Origin: Paenibacillus agricola
GTDB lineage: Bacteria > Bacillota > Bacilli > Paenibacillales > NBRC-103111
Assembly (NCBI RefSeq): GCF_011440305.1
Contig: NZ_JAAOIW010000003.1
Location: 489,577 to 553,576, forward strand
Direction of reading: 5' to 3'
DNA length: 64,000 bases
The notes below the pieces were generated by a model. The model made no database searches. It was not told where the DNA came from and worked only from the letters and a program-made list of their open reading frames with translations. Position 1 is the stretch's first letter. Every line of letters begins with the position of its first letter. This document shows positions 8,808-18,500 of the stretch, piece after piece. The position numbers were made by a program, and so were the translations under genes.

Positions 8808-8845
8808 AATTCACCTCATCACGTTTTCTCAGAAAGCTTACATTC

Positions 8846-9655
8846 TTACTCAAAATTCTCAGTATGGTGGCTCTTTGCCAAATGAATCGTTATATTCAAT
8901 TCGGCCAAAGCACTAACAAGTTCAGGCTTTAGGGGAATATCCGTTATACACGCATCCAAGGAGGATAACGGAACGATTCCGAATAAGGAAGCCTTCCCTA
9001 CCTTCGAATTGTCTATGACGACTATCTTCATCCTTGAACGCTCCATTAGCAGACGTCCTGTCTTCGCTTCAAGTTCTGAATAAGTCGTCACGCCATGCTC
9101 CAATGAAAACCCATCGGCTCCCATAAACATTTTGCCAATATTCAAATCCTCAATAACCTTCTCGGCAAGCGGTCCGCATAGTTCGAAGCTGTTTTTACGC
9201 ATCACACCACCGGTTAGCACTACCTGGACTCCATCACTATCGCTTAATTCCATTGCTATATTAACAGCATTCGTAACAACGGTAATATTCCGTCTGTGCT
9301 TAATCGCTTTGGCGATTAGATAGGTCGTGGTTCCTCCGGTCAATCCAATAACGTCTCCCTCTTCTATTAAAGATACAGCTTTAGCGGCTATAGCTTCTTT
9401 TTCCAACCACAGAAGCTGTTTCTTTTCTAGGAAGGACGACTCACGAAGCCCCGAGAAGCCCTCCCATTGGGCTCCACCAATTGTACGTATGGCCCCTTCT
9501 TTTCTTACTAAAACATCCAAATCTCTGCGTGCAGTCGCTTCCGAGCATTGAAATTTCTCAATCATTTCTTGTATCGTGATCTTGCCCTGGATTTTCAAAG
9601 TATTCATGATCCTACTGCGTCGTTCTTCACCCTTGGATAGATCCTGTTCACTCAC
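8846..9655 (-). CDS. DeoR/GlpR-family transcriptional regulator (first)
   Basis: The product has 269 residues and starts at a GTG preceded by a GGGGGG box. The N-terminal winged helix-turn-helix carries the DeoR signature (ITIQEMIEKFQCSEATARRD, residues about 26-46). The sensor domain has the DeoRC phosphosugar-binding features 'IGLTGGTTTYLIAKAI', 'VVTNAVNIAMEL' and 'VVLTGGVMRKNSFELCGP'. Such regulators repress sugar operons and respond to phosphorylated sugars. It is followed by the ROK kinase gene. No copy of the TTTCGTTTATAT motif found before the second DeoR gene is visible upstream of it, so the two regulators probably read different operators. Confidence 0.9.
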   Translation of the reverse strand: MSEQDLSKGEERRSRIMNTLKIQGKITIQEMIEKFQCSEATARRDLDVLVRKEGAIRTIGGAQWEGFSGLRESSFLEKKQLLWLEKEAIAAKAVSLIEEGDVIGLTGGTTTYLIAKAIKHRRNITVVTNAVNIAMELSDSDGVQVVLTGGVMRKNSFELCGPLAEKVIEDLNIGKMFMGADGFSLEHGVTTYSELEAKTGRLLMERSRMKIVVIDNSKVGKASLFGIVPLSSLDACITDIPLKPELVSALAELNITIHLAKSHHTENFE

Positions 9656-9760
9656 TATTAATCTACCCCCCTGTCATTATTTACTGTCTTAATTCCTGCC
9701 TCACCCCATATAGCTAAGTATAGATAATCACAAGACCCTTTTCAACAATTCGGTTAAGCA

Positions 9761-9798
9761 AAAATGCTTGAGCTGGGAATTCCCGACTTAAGCATTTT
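9761..9798 (-). terminator. Terminator after the second deoR gene
   Basis: AAAATGCTT / AAGCATTTT (9 bp perfect) encloses a second palindrome, GGGAATTCCC. On the minus strand the stem is followed by a short T run. It separates the two DeoR genes transcriptionally. Confidence 0.65.
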
Positions 9799-9823
9799 AT
9801 ATTCCTATACTTCTCGCCAGGCA

Positions 9824-10609
9824 TCAAGCAATAATAACTTCAATGCCCATCTCACGAAGCTTCTCAACTTCATCCGAGGGAGCTTTACTATCTGTAATGA
9901 CAGTATGGACTTGGTTAACGTGCTCAATCCGATAGAAGGCTACCTTATTAAACTTACTATGGTCTACGAGTAAAACCACATGCTTCGCATTTTCTATAAG
10001 CTTACGGACGACTCTCGCTTCCTCCATACTTGGAGTTGTTAATCCTTGATCAATACTAAAGCCATTCGTTCCGATGAAAGCATATTCGCAATATACACCG
10101 TCCAAAGCCTTCTCGGCGGTTTCCCCGATAAGGGCGAATGTGTTAGGGCGAATATTCCCCCCTGTTAGAAAAATATGGTTGTCATTCGATCCCATGAAGG
10201 TTGTAGCTACATTAACGGCATTAGTAACAATGGTTAGTCCTGTACGGTCTTTAATTATTCTCGTCAAATGGCTGACGGTCGTTCCAGTAGACAACGCGAT
10301 CGTCATCCCGTTTTTGATTAACTTCGCAGCTTCGGAGGCGATAGCCGATTTTTCCTCCGTAAATTTATCCTCTTTTTCAATAAAAGATGGCTCGTTAAAT
10401 AAATAATCGTTTAATACGGCCCCGCCGTGGCTGCGCAACAATAATTTATCGCGTTCCAGCTTCTCTAAATCTTTACGCACGGTGACCTCAGATACATTCA
10501 ATTCAGAGCTGAGAAATGACACATCAACGCTCTTATGAATTTTTAAGTAATCAATAATAAATTGATGCCTTTCCAGGCTCAGCATTTTTCGGTTGTTATC
10601 TGCTTCCAT
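9824..10609 (-). CDS. DeoR/GlpR-family transcriptional regulator (second)
   Basis: The ATG at 10609 is preferred over one at 10615 because GAGAGGG is 7 nt before it but abuts the other. The 261-residue product has the DeoR helix-turn-helix 'FLSSELNVSEVTVRKDLEKL' and sensor motifs 'ALSTGTTVSHLTRII', 'VTNAVNVATTF' and 'FLTGGNIRPNTFALIGE'. It is monocistronic, with its own promoter (TTGCCA-17-TATACT) and terminator. The 12-bp motif TTTCGTTTATAT next to its -10 box recurs at the promoter of the aldolase-kinase-dehydrogenase operon upstream, so it is the best candidate for an autoregulated repressor of that operon. Confidence 0.9.
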   Translation of the reverse strand: MEADNNRKMLSLERHQFIIDYLKIHKSVDVSFLSSELNVSEVTVRKDLEKLERDKLLLRSHGGAVLNDYLFNEPSFIEKEDKFTEEKSAIASEAAKLIKNGMTIALSTGTTVSHLTRIIKDRTGLTIVTNAVNVATTFMGSNDNHIFLTGGNIRPNTFALIGETAEKALDGVYCEYAFIGTNGFSIDQGLTTPSMEEARVVRKLIENAKHVVLLVDHSKFNKVAFYRIEHVNQVHTVITDSKAPSDEVEKLREMGIEVIIA

Positions 10610-10656
10610 GTACATACCCTCTCAGCATAAAACCAATTTCGTTAGATTCTGAATCG

Positions 10657-10702
10657 TTTCGTTTATATGAGTAAGTATAAATAAGTTTAAGAGAAATGGC
10701 AA
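10657..10702 (-). promoter_or_regulatory. deoR promoter with putative operator
   Basis: On the minus strand, -35 TTGCCA (10697-10702), 17-bp spacer and -10 TATACT (10674-10679). TTTCGTTTATAT (+ strand 10657-10668) begins 5 nt after the -10 and would cover the start point. The same 12-mer occurs at 14357-14368 in the same geometry. Confidence 0.6.
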
Positions 10703-10741
10703 TTCAGAAATCATCTGAGAAGGCTGCACTGGCTTTGAATG

Positions 10742-11797
10742 TTACAGATTATTGATTAATATTTTACCTTTAACGCCACCAGGTTGCCGGTACAATTCAA
10801 AAGCCTCATTAATATCCTTCAAACTAAAGCTTTTGTAAATAATCTCTTTAAAGTTTAATCGTTTCTGTTTGAGAAAATGCAGCGTTAGTCCCCATTCTTC
10901 TCCCGGAAACGGAGTGCCGTAAGACATCCAAGAACCTGTCAGCGTAAACTCTTTGCGATTCATCAATTCAAACAGTTTATGGTTAAAAGTCAAATCACGT
11001 ACAGGTGTCCCGATAAAACAAACTTTCGCTTTGTTGGCTGCGAGTTCAAAGCTCTGTCTCATGGTTACATCGGAGCCTGCCGTTTCCATGACAACCCCAA
11101 ATCCTCTGCCTTTTGTGATTTGCTTCCACTCATCTTCAAACCCGGTCCTGGTTGAATTTATCGTATAATCGGCACCCAGCCTTTTGGCCGTCTCCAGTCT
11201 CTCTTCATCAATATCGAATACGGTCACATCTCTTGCTCCCAATATTTTCGCCCATTGGAGTGTGAGCAAGCCAATATTACCGCCGCCAAGAATAGCAACA
11301 TGCTCCCCGCCTTGAAATTGGATTAATCTTAATCCATGCAAGGCAACGCAAGAGGGTTCCACCAGCGCTGCTTCCTCGAAGCTTATGCTCTCATCGAACG
11401 GAATCGCGTTTGCTTCCGGAATCGCTACATATTCCGCCCAGCTCCCGTTTACTCTGGATCCAATAAAAGAATAATATTTACATTGTGCGAAATTTCCGTT
11501 TAAGCAATCATCACATGTATGGCATGGTTTAAGCGGAGCACCCACAACACGGTCGCCCACCTTCACCTTAGTCACATCGCTTCCAATCTTTTCTACAACG
11601 CCGGAAAACTCATGCCCGAGTACGATCGGATAATGATGTGCGGCGTCCCCCATGACTCTCGGTAAATCGGACCCGCATATTCCCGTTACCTTCACCTTCA
11701 CCAAAATCTCATGTGATTCTAATAAGGGGATCCCGATTTCCTCAACCCGTATATCGTTTTTCGCATAAAGCACCGCAGCTTTCATGCTATTCACCAT
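10742..11797 (-). CDS. Zinc-dependent medium-chain dehydrogenase, galactitol/sorbitol-phosphate type
   Basis: The product has 351 residues. Catalytic zinc ligands are in 'GICGSDLPRV' and 'GHEFSGVVEKIG'; the structural zinc cluster is the four Cys in 'CHTCDDCLNGNFAQC'; the NAD(P) motif is 'VAILGGGNIGLLTLQWAKI'. The overall pattern resembles galactitol-1-phosphate 5-dehydrogenase and related polyol dehydrogenases. The ATG at 11797 overlaps the end of the kinase gene; a second ATG at 11785 (MKAAVLYAKND) gives the family's usual N-terminus and may be the true start. It ends the three-gene operon, oxidising a polyol or polyol phosphate to a ketose form. Confidence 0.85.
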   Translation of the reverse strand: MVNSMKAAVLYAKNDIRVEEIGIPLLESHEILVKVKVTGICGSDLPRVMGDAAHHYPIVLGHEFSGVVEKIGSDVTKVKVGDRVVGAPLKPCHTCDDCLNGNFAQCKYYSFIGSRVNGSWAEYVAIPEANAIPFDESISFEEAALVEPSCVALHGLRLIQFQGGEHVAILGGGNIGLLTLQWAKILGARDVTVFDIDEERLETAKRLGADYTINSTRTGFEDEWKQITKGRGFGVVMETAGSDVTMRQSFELAANKAKVCFIGTPVRDLTFNHKLFELMNRKEFTLTGSWMSYGTPFPGEEWGLTLHFLKQKRLNFKEIIYKSFSLKDINEAFELYRQPGGVKGKILINNL

Positions 11798-13287
11798 CCC
11801 ATCTTTGGAAATACATCTTTAAGCTTGTCATAGGTTTCTAAATATACGTCGTATACTTGCTTATACACCTGCTGATGCTCCAGGTTCGGGATTTGTTCGC
11901 GATGGATCCGAACTGTCCTTTGAACCGCATCTTCACAGTTACGGTAAACTCCTGTTCCAACGCCTGCCAAGATCGCCGCGCCCATCGTGGTGGCTGCATC
12001 AGAAGAGGGGATTTTGAATACTTTTCCTGTAATGTCCGCTTTAATTTGGGTCCATAGGACACTGTTGGCGGCCCCGCCGACACTATGCAAGGTATGGATC
12101 GGCACACCGTTTTCTCCGGCTGTTTTTAAATTATGCTGTAGAGCCAGGGCACAGCCTTCCATGATCGCACGAATCAGATGCCCTTTCGTTTTTTCAAAGG
12201 ACAAGCCCATAAAGACGCCCTTCGCGTTGGGATCCCATATAGGTGAACGTTCCCCGGCCATGTAGGGCAGGAAGATCATCCCTTCACAGCCAGCCCTGAT
12301 GCAGGAAGCTTCCTCACCAGCGAGCCTGAAGAAATCCGCTTCCGCTTCTCCGGCAAACTCCCTTTTCAGCCAATTCAAGCTGCCGCCCCCAACTGTACCT
12401 CCCTGCAGGATCCACATGTCTTTGACTACATGGCAGCTCAAGATCAGCTTCTCGTTTTTAACCGGACGGTCCATGACAATACTCATGCCTCCGGCTTGGC
12501 CTCCCTGCTCCTGCACTTCTCCGACATGGATCGCGCCTGCACCCAGTGTGGCGCAGGCGGCATCCAATCCGCCAGCCACAACAGGTGTACCAGCAGCAAG
12601 CCCCGTCTCGGCGGAGGCGAACGGAGTGACCCCTCCTACAATATCGCTGCAAGCGAATATATCGGGAAGCCATTCCGCCGGAATGCCCATTTGCTCGGAG
12701 AGCGTATAATCCCACGCTGCCGTTTCGATATTAAAAGCGTGCAGGCCGTTGCCTTGTGATACGTCCTGGGAGTATTTCCCGGACAATTTGTACACAATAT
12801 AGCTGTTGCACTGCAGCAATTTTTTAGTCTGTTGATAAAGGTCTGGCTCATTTTCTTGAATCCAGCGTATTTTGCCAGTGACATATGAAGGAGACATGGG
12901 GTTCCCTGAAACCGCGAACAGCTTTTCCAGTCCGATGGTTTGGCTTAAGTATTCACATTGCTTTACAGATCTGCGATCCAGCCAAATGATTGCATTTCGC
13001 AAAGGCTTTCCGTATGCATCCATCGGGATGGCAGCACCGCTTTGTCCGTCCACCCCAATGCCCTTGATCTGACGTGGATCAATGCCCGTTTGCTTTAGCA
13101 TGTCACGCAGATTATCGCAGACGGCGCGCCACCAATCCTCCGGATTCTGCTCCGCGTATCCCGGATGGGGGTAATGCGTTGTGTAAGGCTTCGTTCCTTG
13201 GAATAATACGTTTCCATCAGGCGTAAAAAGCGCAACCTTACAACCTGAAGTCCCGATGTCAATCCCTACCAAATACTCATTCGCCAT
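11791..13287 (-). CDS. xylB: FGGY-family carbohydrate kinase, xylulokinase-like
   Basis: The product has 498 residues, the length of xylulokinase. N-terminal phosphate motif 'VGIDIGTSGCKVALF', catalytic Asp region 'GIGVDGQSGAAIPMD' with the substrate-contacting 'IIWLDRRS', adenosine motif 'HSVGGAANSVLWTQIKADI' and 'AAILAGVGTGVY' are all present. Family members phosphorylate xylulose or related ketoses and polyols. The gene lies between the class II aldolase and the zinc dehydrogenase in the same operon, so the substrate may be a ketose that the aldolase then cleaves. The assignment to D-xylulose itself is not certain; no xylose isomerase is in the window. Confidence 0.82.
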   Translation of the reverse strand: MANEYLVGIDIGTSGCKVALFTPDGNVLFQGTKPYTTHYPHPGYAEQNPEDWWRAVCDNLRDMLKQTGIDPRQIKGIGVDGQSGAAIPMDAYGKPLRNAIIWLDRRSVKQCEYLSQTIGLEKLFAVSGNPMSPSYVTGKIRWIQENEPDLYQQTKKLLQCNSYIVYKLSGKYSQDVSQGNGLHAFNIETAAWDYTLSEQMGIPAEWLPDIFACSDIVGGVTPFASAETGLAAGTPVVAGGLDAACATLGAGAIHVGEVQEQGGQAGGMSIVMDRPVKNEKLILSCHVVKDMWILQGGTVGGGSLNWLKREFAGEAEADFFRLAGEEASCIRAGCEGMIFLPYMAGERSPIWDPNAKGVFMGLSFEKTKGHLIRAIMEGCALALQHNLKTAGENGVPIHTLHSVGGAANSVLWTQIKADITGKVFKIPSSDAATTMGAAILAGVGTGVYRNCEDAVQRTVRIHREQIPNLEHQQVYKQVYDVYLETYDKLKDVFPKMGW

Positions 13288-13377
13288 AACTAACTCCTTA
13301 TTCTACACGCTCCACCGGCAGCAACCGGTTCAGGGTGTAAATATTCACATACCTGGCATTGCTTTCACCCGACGCGA

Positions 13378-14232
13378 CTACGCCTTATTCGTACAACCGC
13401 ACAGCCGCATTTTCTCCAGAGCCATTTGCTTAACAACTTCTTTGGCAACGGACATATAGGAGCGCGGATCAAGGTTATCTGGATGTTCGGTAAAAAATTG
13501 CTTCAAGGATAATGTGAACGCGTTTTTCAGCTCCGTCGCGACATTCATCTTCGCCATACCCAGTGATACACAGCGTTTCACCTGGGCTTCCGGAATGCCA
13601 GAGCCTCCATGAAGCACTAGCGGTACTTCCACTCTGCTTGCTATCTCTTGTATTCGTTTAAAGTCAATATTCGGCTCTCCTTTGTAGATGCCGTGAGCGG
13701 TACCTATTGCGGGCGCCAAGGTGAAAACTCCCGTCAATTCTACGAAACGTTGGCATTCGATCGGATCCGCTAACGTCGCCATATCATCTTCCACATGGAT
13801 ATCATCTTCCACGCCGCCGACTTTGCCTAGTTCCGCCTCGACGTTCACGTTCAGCGCACGGGCAACTTCGACGACTTTTCGGGTCATTTCCACATTTTTC
13901 TCAAAAGGATGCATCGATTGGTCAATCATGACTGACGTATATCCAGCCCGCATACACTGTAGGATCAATTCGAAATCCTGGCAATGGTCCAAGTGCAGTG
14001 CAATCGGCACACGGGCCTGCCTCGCCGCCGTTTTGGCCGCACCTGCGATATATTCTATACCTAGATGCTTAACGGTCCCTACCGTCGTTTGCAATATCAG
14101 CGGTGAACGGCTCTCCTCCGCCGCGTCAACCACCGCTTGTAGCATTTCGATTGTATGTACATTAAATGCGACAATACCGTACCCCTGTTTTCTTGCTTCA
14201 ACTAATAAAGGTGTCGATGAAATTAATGTCAT
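13378..14232 (-). CDS. Class II ketose-bisphosphate aldolase, tagatose/fructose type
   Basis: The product has 284 residues. Zinc ligands and catalytic residues are in 'ALHLDHCQDFE' (His and Asp), 'AIGTAHGIYKGEPNIDF' (His) and 'VLHGGSGIPE' (His). Length and the 'GxAHGxYKGxPxIDF' form match the GatY/KbaY tagatose-1,6-bisphosphate subgroup as well as short fructose-bisphosphate aldolases; I cannot separate them by eye. It cleaves a ketose phosphate to triose phosphates. It is the first gene of the operon, with ribosome binding site AGGTAGGAG and a consensus-like promoter 120-170 nt upstream. The C-terminus CGCTNKA has two Cys. Confidence 0.85.
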   Translation of the reverse strand: MTLISSTPLLVEARKQGYGIVAFNVHTIEMLQAVVDAAEESRSPLILQTTVGTVKHLGIEYIAGAAKTAARQARVPIALHLDHCQDFELILQCMRAGYTSVMIDQSMHPFEKNVEMTRKVVEVARALNVNVEAELGKVGGVEDDIHVEDDMATLADPIECQRFVELTGVFTLAPAIGTAHGIYKGEPNIDFKRIQEIASRVEVPLVLHGGSGIPEAQVKRCVSLGMAKMNVATELKNAFTLSLKQFFTEHPDNLDPRSYMSVAKEVVKQMALEKMRLCGCTNKA

Positions 14233-14356
14233 GTTCTACTCCTACCTTTCAATTCTATAAATTAAACTCGATTCAAGAACTCCAATATAGTTTGTAAATC
14301 TTCGATTTCATTTAACAATCATTTCACTTCTTAAACTTACGTATTCATTCGTTTTA

Positions 14357-14401
14357 TTTCGTTTATATTAATATAATATTTTGTATTACGTTTTTTGTCA
14401 A
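14357..14401 (-). promoter_or_regulatory. Promoter and putative DeoR operator of the aldolase operon
   Basis: On the minus strand, -35 TTGACA (14396-14401), exactly 17 bp, -10 TATTAT (14373-14378). The + strand motif TTTCGTTTATAT (14357-14368) begins 4 nt after the -10. A second CGTTT half-site lies 10 bp away at 14350. Repression by covering the start point is inferred. Confidence 0.7.
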
Positions 14402-14494
14402 CCTGTTTTGAAATGAAATAAGGTTACCAGAACCTTCCCGGCAGCCTTTTAAGAATTGTTCTGCTTATTCTGCTGCTCCGGCCCATCCTGCGGA

Positions 14495-15183
14495 TTAAGC
14501 TTTACCCAAATGCAGCTCGGGATGGCTCTTGTAAAAATCAGCCCACCGCTCCAGCCCATTAGTCGTAATCAACGCAGTCGGATATTTAGCCGCAATCCAT
14601 TCCTATCGGCTATTGTATCTACCGGCCATGGTCCGACTATGATACCTTGCTCCATAATCATTTCCGTGTACTCGGCAGTCATTATGCGGATCGGAACACC
14701 CAGTAATTCACAACCAAACTCTTTCATAAATGGGAATACATAAGGCATATTGCAGCTGCTTGTCAATCCAAGCCTGATATCTCGACTCAGCTGTCTGGTT
14801 CGGATAATGGAGAAGTGATCGAAGCTAATAATGATTATTTGGTCGAATGTATCTGTTTGGCGAATAACCTCCATGACCTTTTCCTCCAGCCCTGGGTATA
14901 GGTCTCCAGCCTGCTTCAGCTCGACCATAATGTTTATCTTACCTTTGAGTAAGCGTAACGTTTCTTCTAATGTTGGGATCGTTTCGGTCTCTCTAATGCG
15001 GAACCTCTTGAGTTCATCCAAAGTGTAGTCACGAACCATCCCTTTGTTGTCCGACATCCTATCAACCGTATAATCATGCATAACGACCGGAATGCCATCT
15101 TTGCTCAATTGACTATTGTATAAATTTGAACAGTGTTTCTTGTCAACCAAAAAAAGATTAATATTTTGTAAAATCAAATCCAT
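14495..15183 (-). pseudogene. Broken glycerophosphodiester phosphodiesterase (GDPD) gene
   Basis: The body is GDPD-like: 'LSKDGIPVVMHDYTVDRM', 'IPTLEETLRLLKGKINIMVE' and 'IIISFDHFSIIRTRQL'. The N-terminal HRG and PENT motifs that bind metal and substrate are absent; instead the frame opens with an unrelated Phe/Lys-rich stretch. Near 14600 the reading frame breaks: the first frame ends RNGLRLNIRLR, while the adjacent frame continues with a typical family ending (IAAKYPTALITTNGLERWAD) to a stop at 14495. With both an N-terminal loss and a frameshift the gene is very unlikely to make an active enzyme. A sequencing error could explain only the second defect. Confidence 0.75.
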
Positions 15184-15526
15184 TTGAAGTTTCGTTCAAT
15201 AGCGTTTCTCAAAACCAATATCAGAGGTTATAAGTTCGCACAAAACACTAATAAGCTGCCTCTCCTATTGAGACGACAGCTTTCAGGTTGAAATGCTCCG
15301 TTAGCGATTCAGCACTTTAATGAAGTTGAACTTTCTTGACGGCAAAATATAGCTATCCTTCGCTCATCAGGTGGCGTCCTCAGTGCAGGATTGACGTTTG
15401 TGCGTTAGGGAGGGAATGAATAGAATCAGCAGCCTTTCAAGCGCTGCTGACGATGAATAAACCACTGTACATTCCATTTAATGTCTAATTCCGCACACTG
15501 ATTTCTCCTATTGAATCAGCCAAATA
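15184..15526 (-). other. Intergenic region between repeat-protein gene and GDPD remnant
   Basis: I see no credible gene in these 343 nt. A short inverted repeat AAGCTG / CAGCTT (15253-15282) downstream of the repeat protein could be a weak terminator. It may also contain the lost 5' part of the GDPD gene, but I cannot recognise it. Confidence 0.4.
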
Positions 15527-18500
15527 TCACTGTTCTGCTTTTGCTCTCTGACCAATCGCTATCCAGTTCACCATACCTGTCAATTCTGAAGAGTAGCGGG
15601 TTCGGACAATTTGGATAATTGCACCATCACGAAATTTCTGTTGAATAACGCCGTAGGTGTTAGTTTGGTCGGTTGTCGCTACCAAAGCATATTGTTCATC
15701 CGTAAAAGGCTCATCGAATACGATCCTGACCTCAGCGAACTCTTCCTCTCCTTGCATAAGGAAGGACGATAAACCGAACTGTTGGACTGACTTACCCTCG
15801 TAACTTGCTCCCGTCGAAGCATCTGAAGGAGCTGAAGGAGCTGCTACTTCTTTTACTGGAATCAGGTTCTCATTCATACTGTCGAATCTTGAGGCTGCGG
15901 CTAACAGCAGCTTCTCTATCAGCCCCGATTCCAAATGAAGCCCAGCTATGCTGCCTGGCAACAGATGATACCCGGATATAGACTCTTGCTTAATATGCAG
16001 CCCATCAATAATATCATTACCCAATTGTTCGCCGCCTACAGCTCCCACTGCCAAATGGCGGCTCGTGACCGCGCCTTCTGCCAGTTGCTCACTTCCCACT
16101 GATCCCCCGTCCAGGTGCCCGGCTTCCACCGATCCCCACGCCAGCTTCGCTCCCGTCACCGATTGCTCCTGCAGTTGTGCAGTGCCGATCGCCTCCGCGG
16201 CTATGTGCCGGTTGTCCACCGCTTCCGCCGCCAAGTGGCGGCTTGCAACCGCACCTTCGGCCAACTGCTCGCTACCCACCGCTTCCGCGCCTAGGTGCGC
16301 CGCCTCCACCGCCCCGAACGCCAGCTTCGCTCCCGTCACCGCCTGCTCCTGCAGCTGCGACGTACCGATCGCTTCCGCGGCTACGTGCCCGCTGCCCACC
16401 GCTTCCGCCGCCAAGTGGCGGCTCGCTACCGCACCTTCGGCCAGCTGCTCGCTGCCCACCGCTTCCGCGCCCAGGTGCGCCGCCTCCACCGCGCCGTGCG
16501 CCAGCTTCGCTCCCGTCACCGCCTGTTCCTGCAGCTGCGTCGTGCCAATTGCATCCACTGCTACGTGCTCGTTGCCTACCGCACCCACCGACAGTTCGCG
16601 ACCGCTTACCGCATCCTCTGCCAGGTGGCGACCTTCCACCACGCCTTCGGCTAGTTGCTCACCCCCGACTGCTCCGGCGCTCAGATGCTCCATACCTACT
16701 GCACCCAACGCCAGCTTCTCCCCCGTGACCGCATGACCCTGCAATTGTGTTGCTCCTATGGCTTCCTCCGCTATATGCGGACCGCCAATAGCTCTCCAAG
16801 CTAGCGAACGTCCGCTTACAGCTCCCGCCGCTAGATGGCGCCCTGTCACTGAACCTTCAGCGAGTTGCTCACTGCCCACCGCTTCCGCGGAAAGATGCTT
16901 TGTTTCCACCGCACCCAACGCCAGCTTCTCTCCCGTAACCGCATACTCATGCAATTGCACCGTGCCGATCGCTTCTACGGAGATATGCGCTGCACCGACT
17001 GCTCCCCACGCCAGCTCTCTCCTGCTCACAGCTCCTGCTGCCATATGTCTGCTAGTCACCGCTCCATCTGCCAACTGCTCGCTGCCTACGGCTTCTGCGC
17101 TAAGATGTGCGGCTTCAACCGTGCCCCATACCAGCTTTGCCCCTGTAACAGCTTGCTCTTGCAATTGCGCCGTACCGATCGCCTCAGCGGCGATATGTGT
17201 CCCGTTAATCACGCCACGAGCTAATTCCCTCTCCCCTATTGCTTCTTCCGCCAAATGGCTGCCAGTGACCGCTCCCATTGCTAACTGCTCGCTACCCACA
17301 GCCCCCAGGCTCAGATGCCCTGAATCCACCGCACCAAATGCCAGCTTGTGACCGGTCACCGCTTGCTCCTGTAATTGCGCCGTACCGATCGCCTCTTCAG
17401 CAATATGCCTACCATGGACTACACCTCCGGCTAACTCCCGGCTGCTCACCGCTTCTGCAGCAAGATGAAGGCTTGTGACCGCTCCTTCAGCCAGTTGCTC
17501 ACTGCTAACCGCTCCATTAGCCAGATGCACCGATTCTACGATGCCTCGTGCCAGCTTAGATCCTGTAACTGAATATTCATGGAGCTGTGTCGTATCGACA
17601 GCATCCGCGGCTATGTGCACGCTGCTCACCGCACCCCATAACAGCTCCCGTCCGCCCACAGCACCGGTCGCTAAATTCCGGCTCGCCACCGCCCCTTCAG
17701 CCAAATGGTCACTGTTTACTGAACCCACACCCAGGTGACCTGAATTCACGACACCATCAGCAAGCTGTGCCGCCTTGACCGATGCCATTGCCAAATGTGC
17801 AGTTGTGACTGCACCCTCGGCTAGCTTCTCTGAAGTAATTACAAAGTCTGCCAGCTTCTCACGGGTGACAGCTTCCTTAGCAAGATGGTTCGCCTTTACA
17901 GCAGCTTTCGATAAATGAGATGACTGAACCGACCCAGCAGAGATGTGCTCTCCAAGCACCGATTCACGTCCTAATTTATCGGAGGTCACACTCCCCTGAG
18001 CCAGCTTCGCCGTCGTAACCGATAAATTCGTTAGCTTGTCGGTCGATACCGATTCACTGGACAGCTTCGATGTCGTAATACTGTGGTTAGCCAGTTGCCC
18101 CGACAAAACCGCACCCTCTTGAATATGCTGGTGCTGGATCGATCCAACACTTAATTTGTCCGAGGTAACCGCTCGATCCTGCAGCTTTGCTGTCACGACT
18201 GATTGATCCTGCAAATGCTCCTTGCTGATGGCAAGTGGTCCAATATGGAGCGCTTGGATTGCCTTCTCCACAATATGGCCGCCGCTCACAGCGCCCCCGT
18301 TCAAATGCTCTCCATTAATGGATTTTCTCCCTAGCTTAGCCGAGGTGACAGCTTGATCCATGATCTTATCCGAACCTACCGATGCCGCTCTCAATTGAGC
18401 CTCACCCACGCTCTGCGGAGCGAGTTTCCCAGCGGTTATAACACCGTCAGTCATATGCTGAGTCTCTATGCTTTTGGGTTGAATATGCCTTTTCTCAATC

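Noticed and set aside
16065-17738. Long Ser/Ala/Pro-rich open frames on the + strand opposite the repeat gene
   Set aside because: They exist because the decapeptide-coding repeats have no stops in the other frames. They have no ribosome binding site, no start logic and low-complexity composition.
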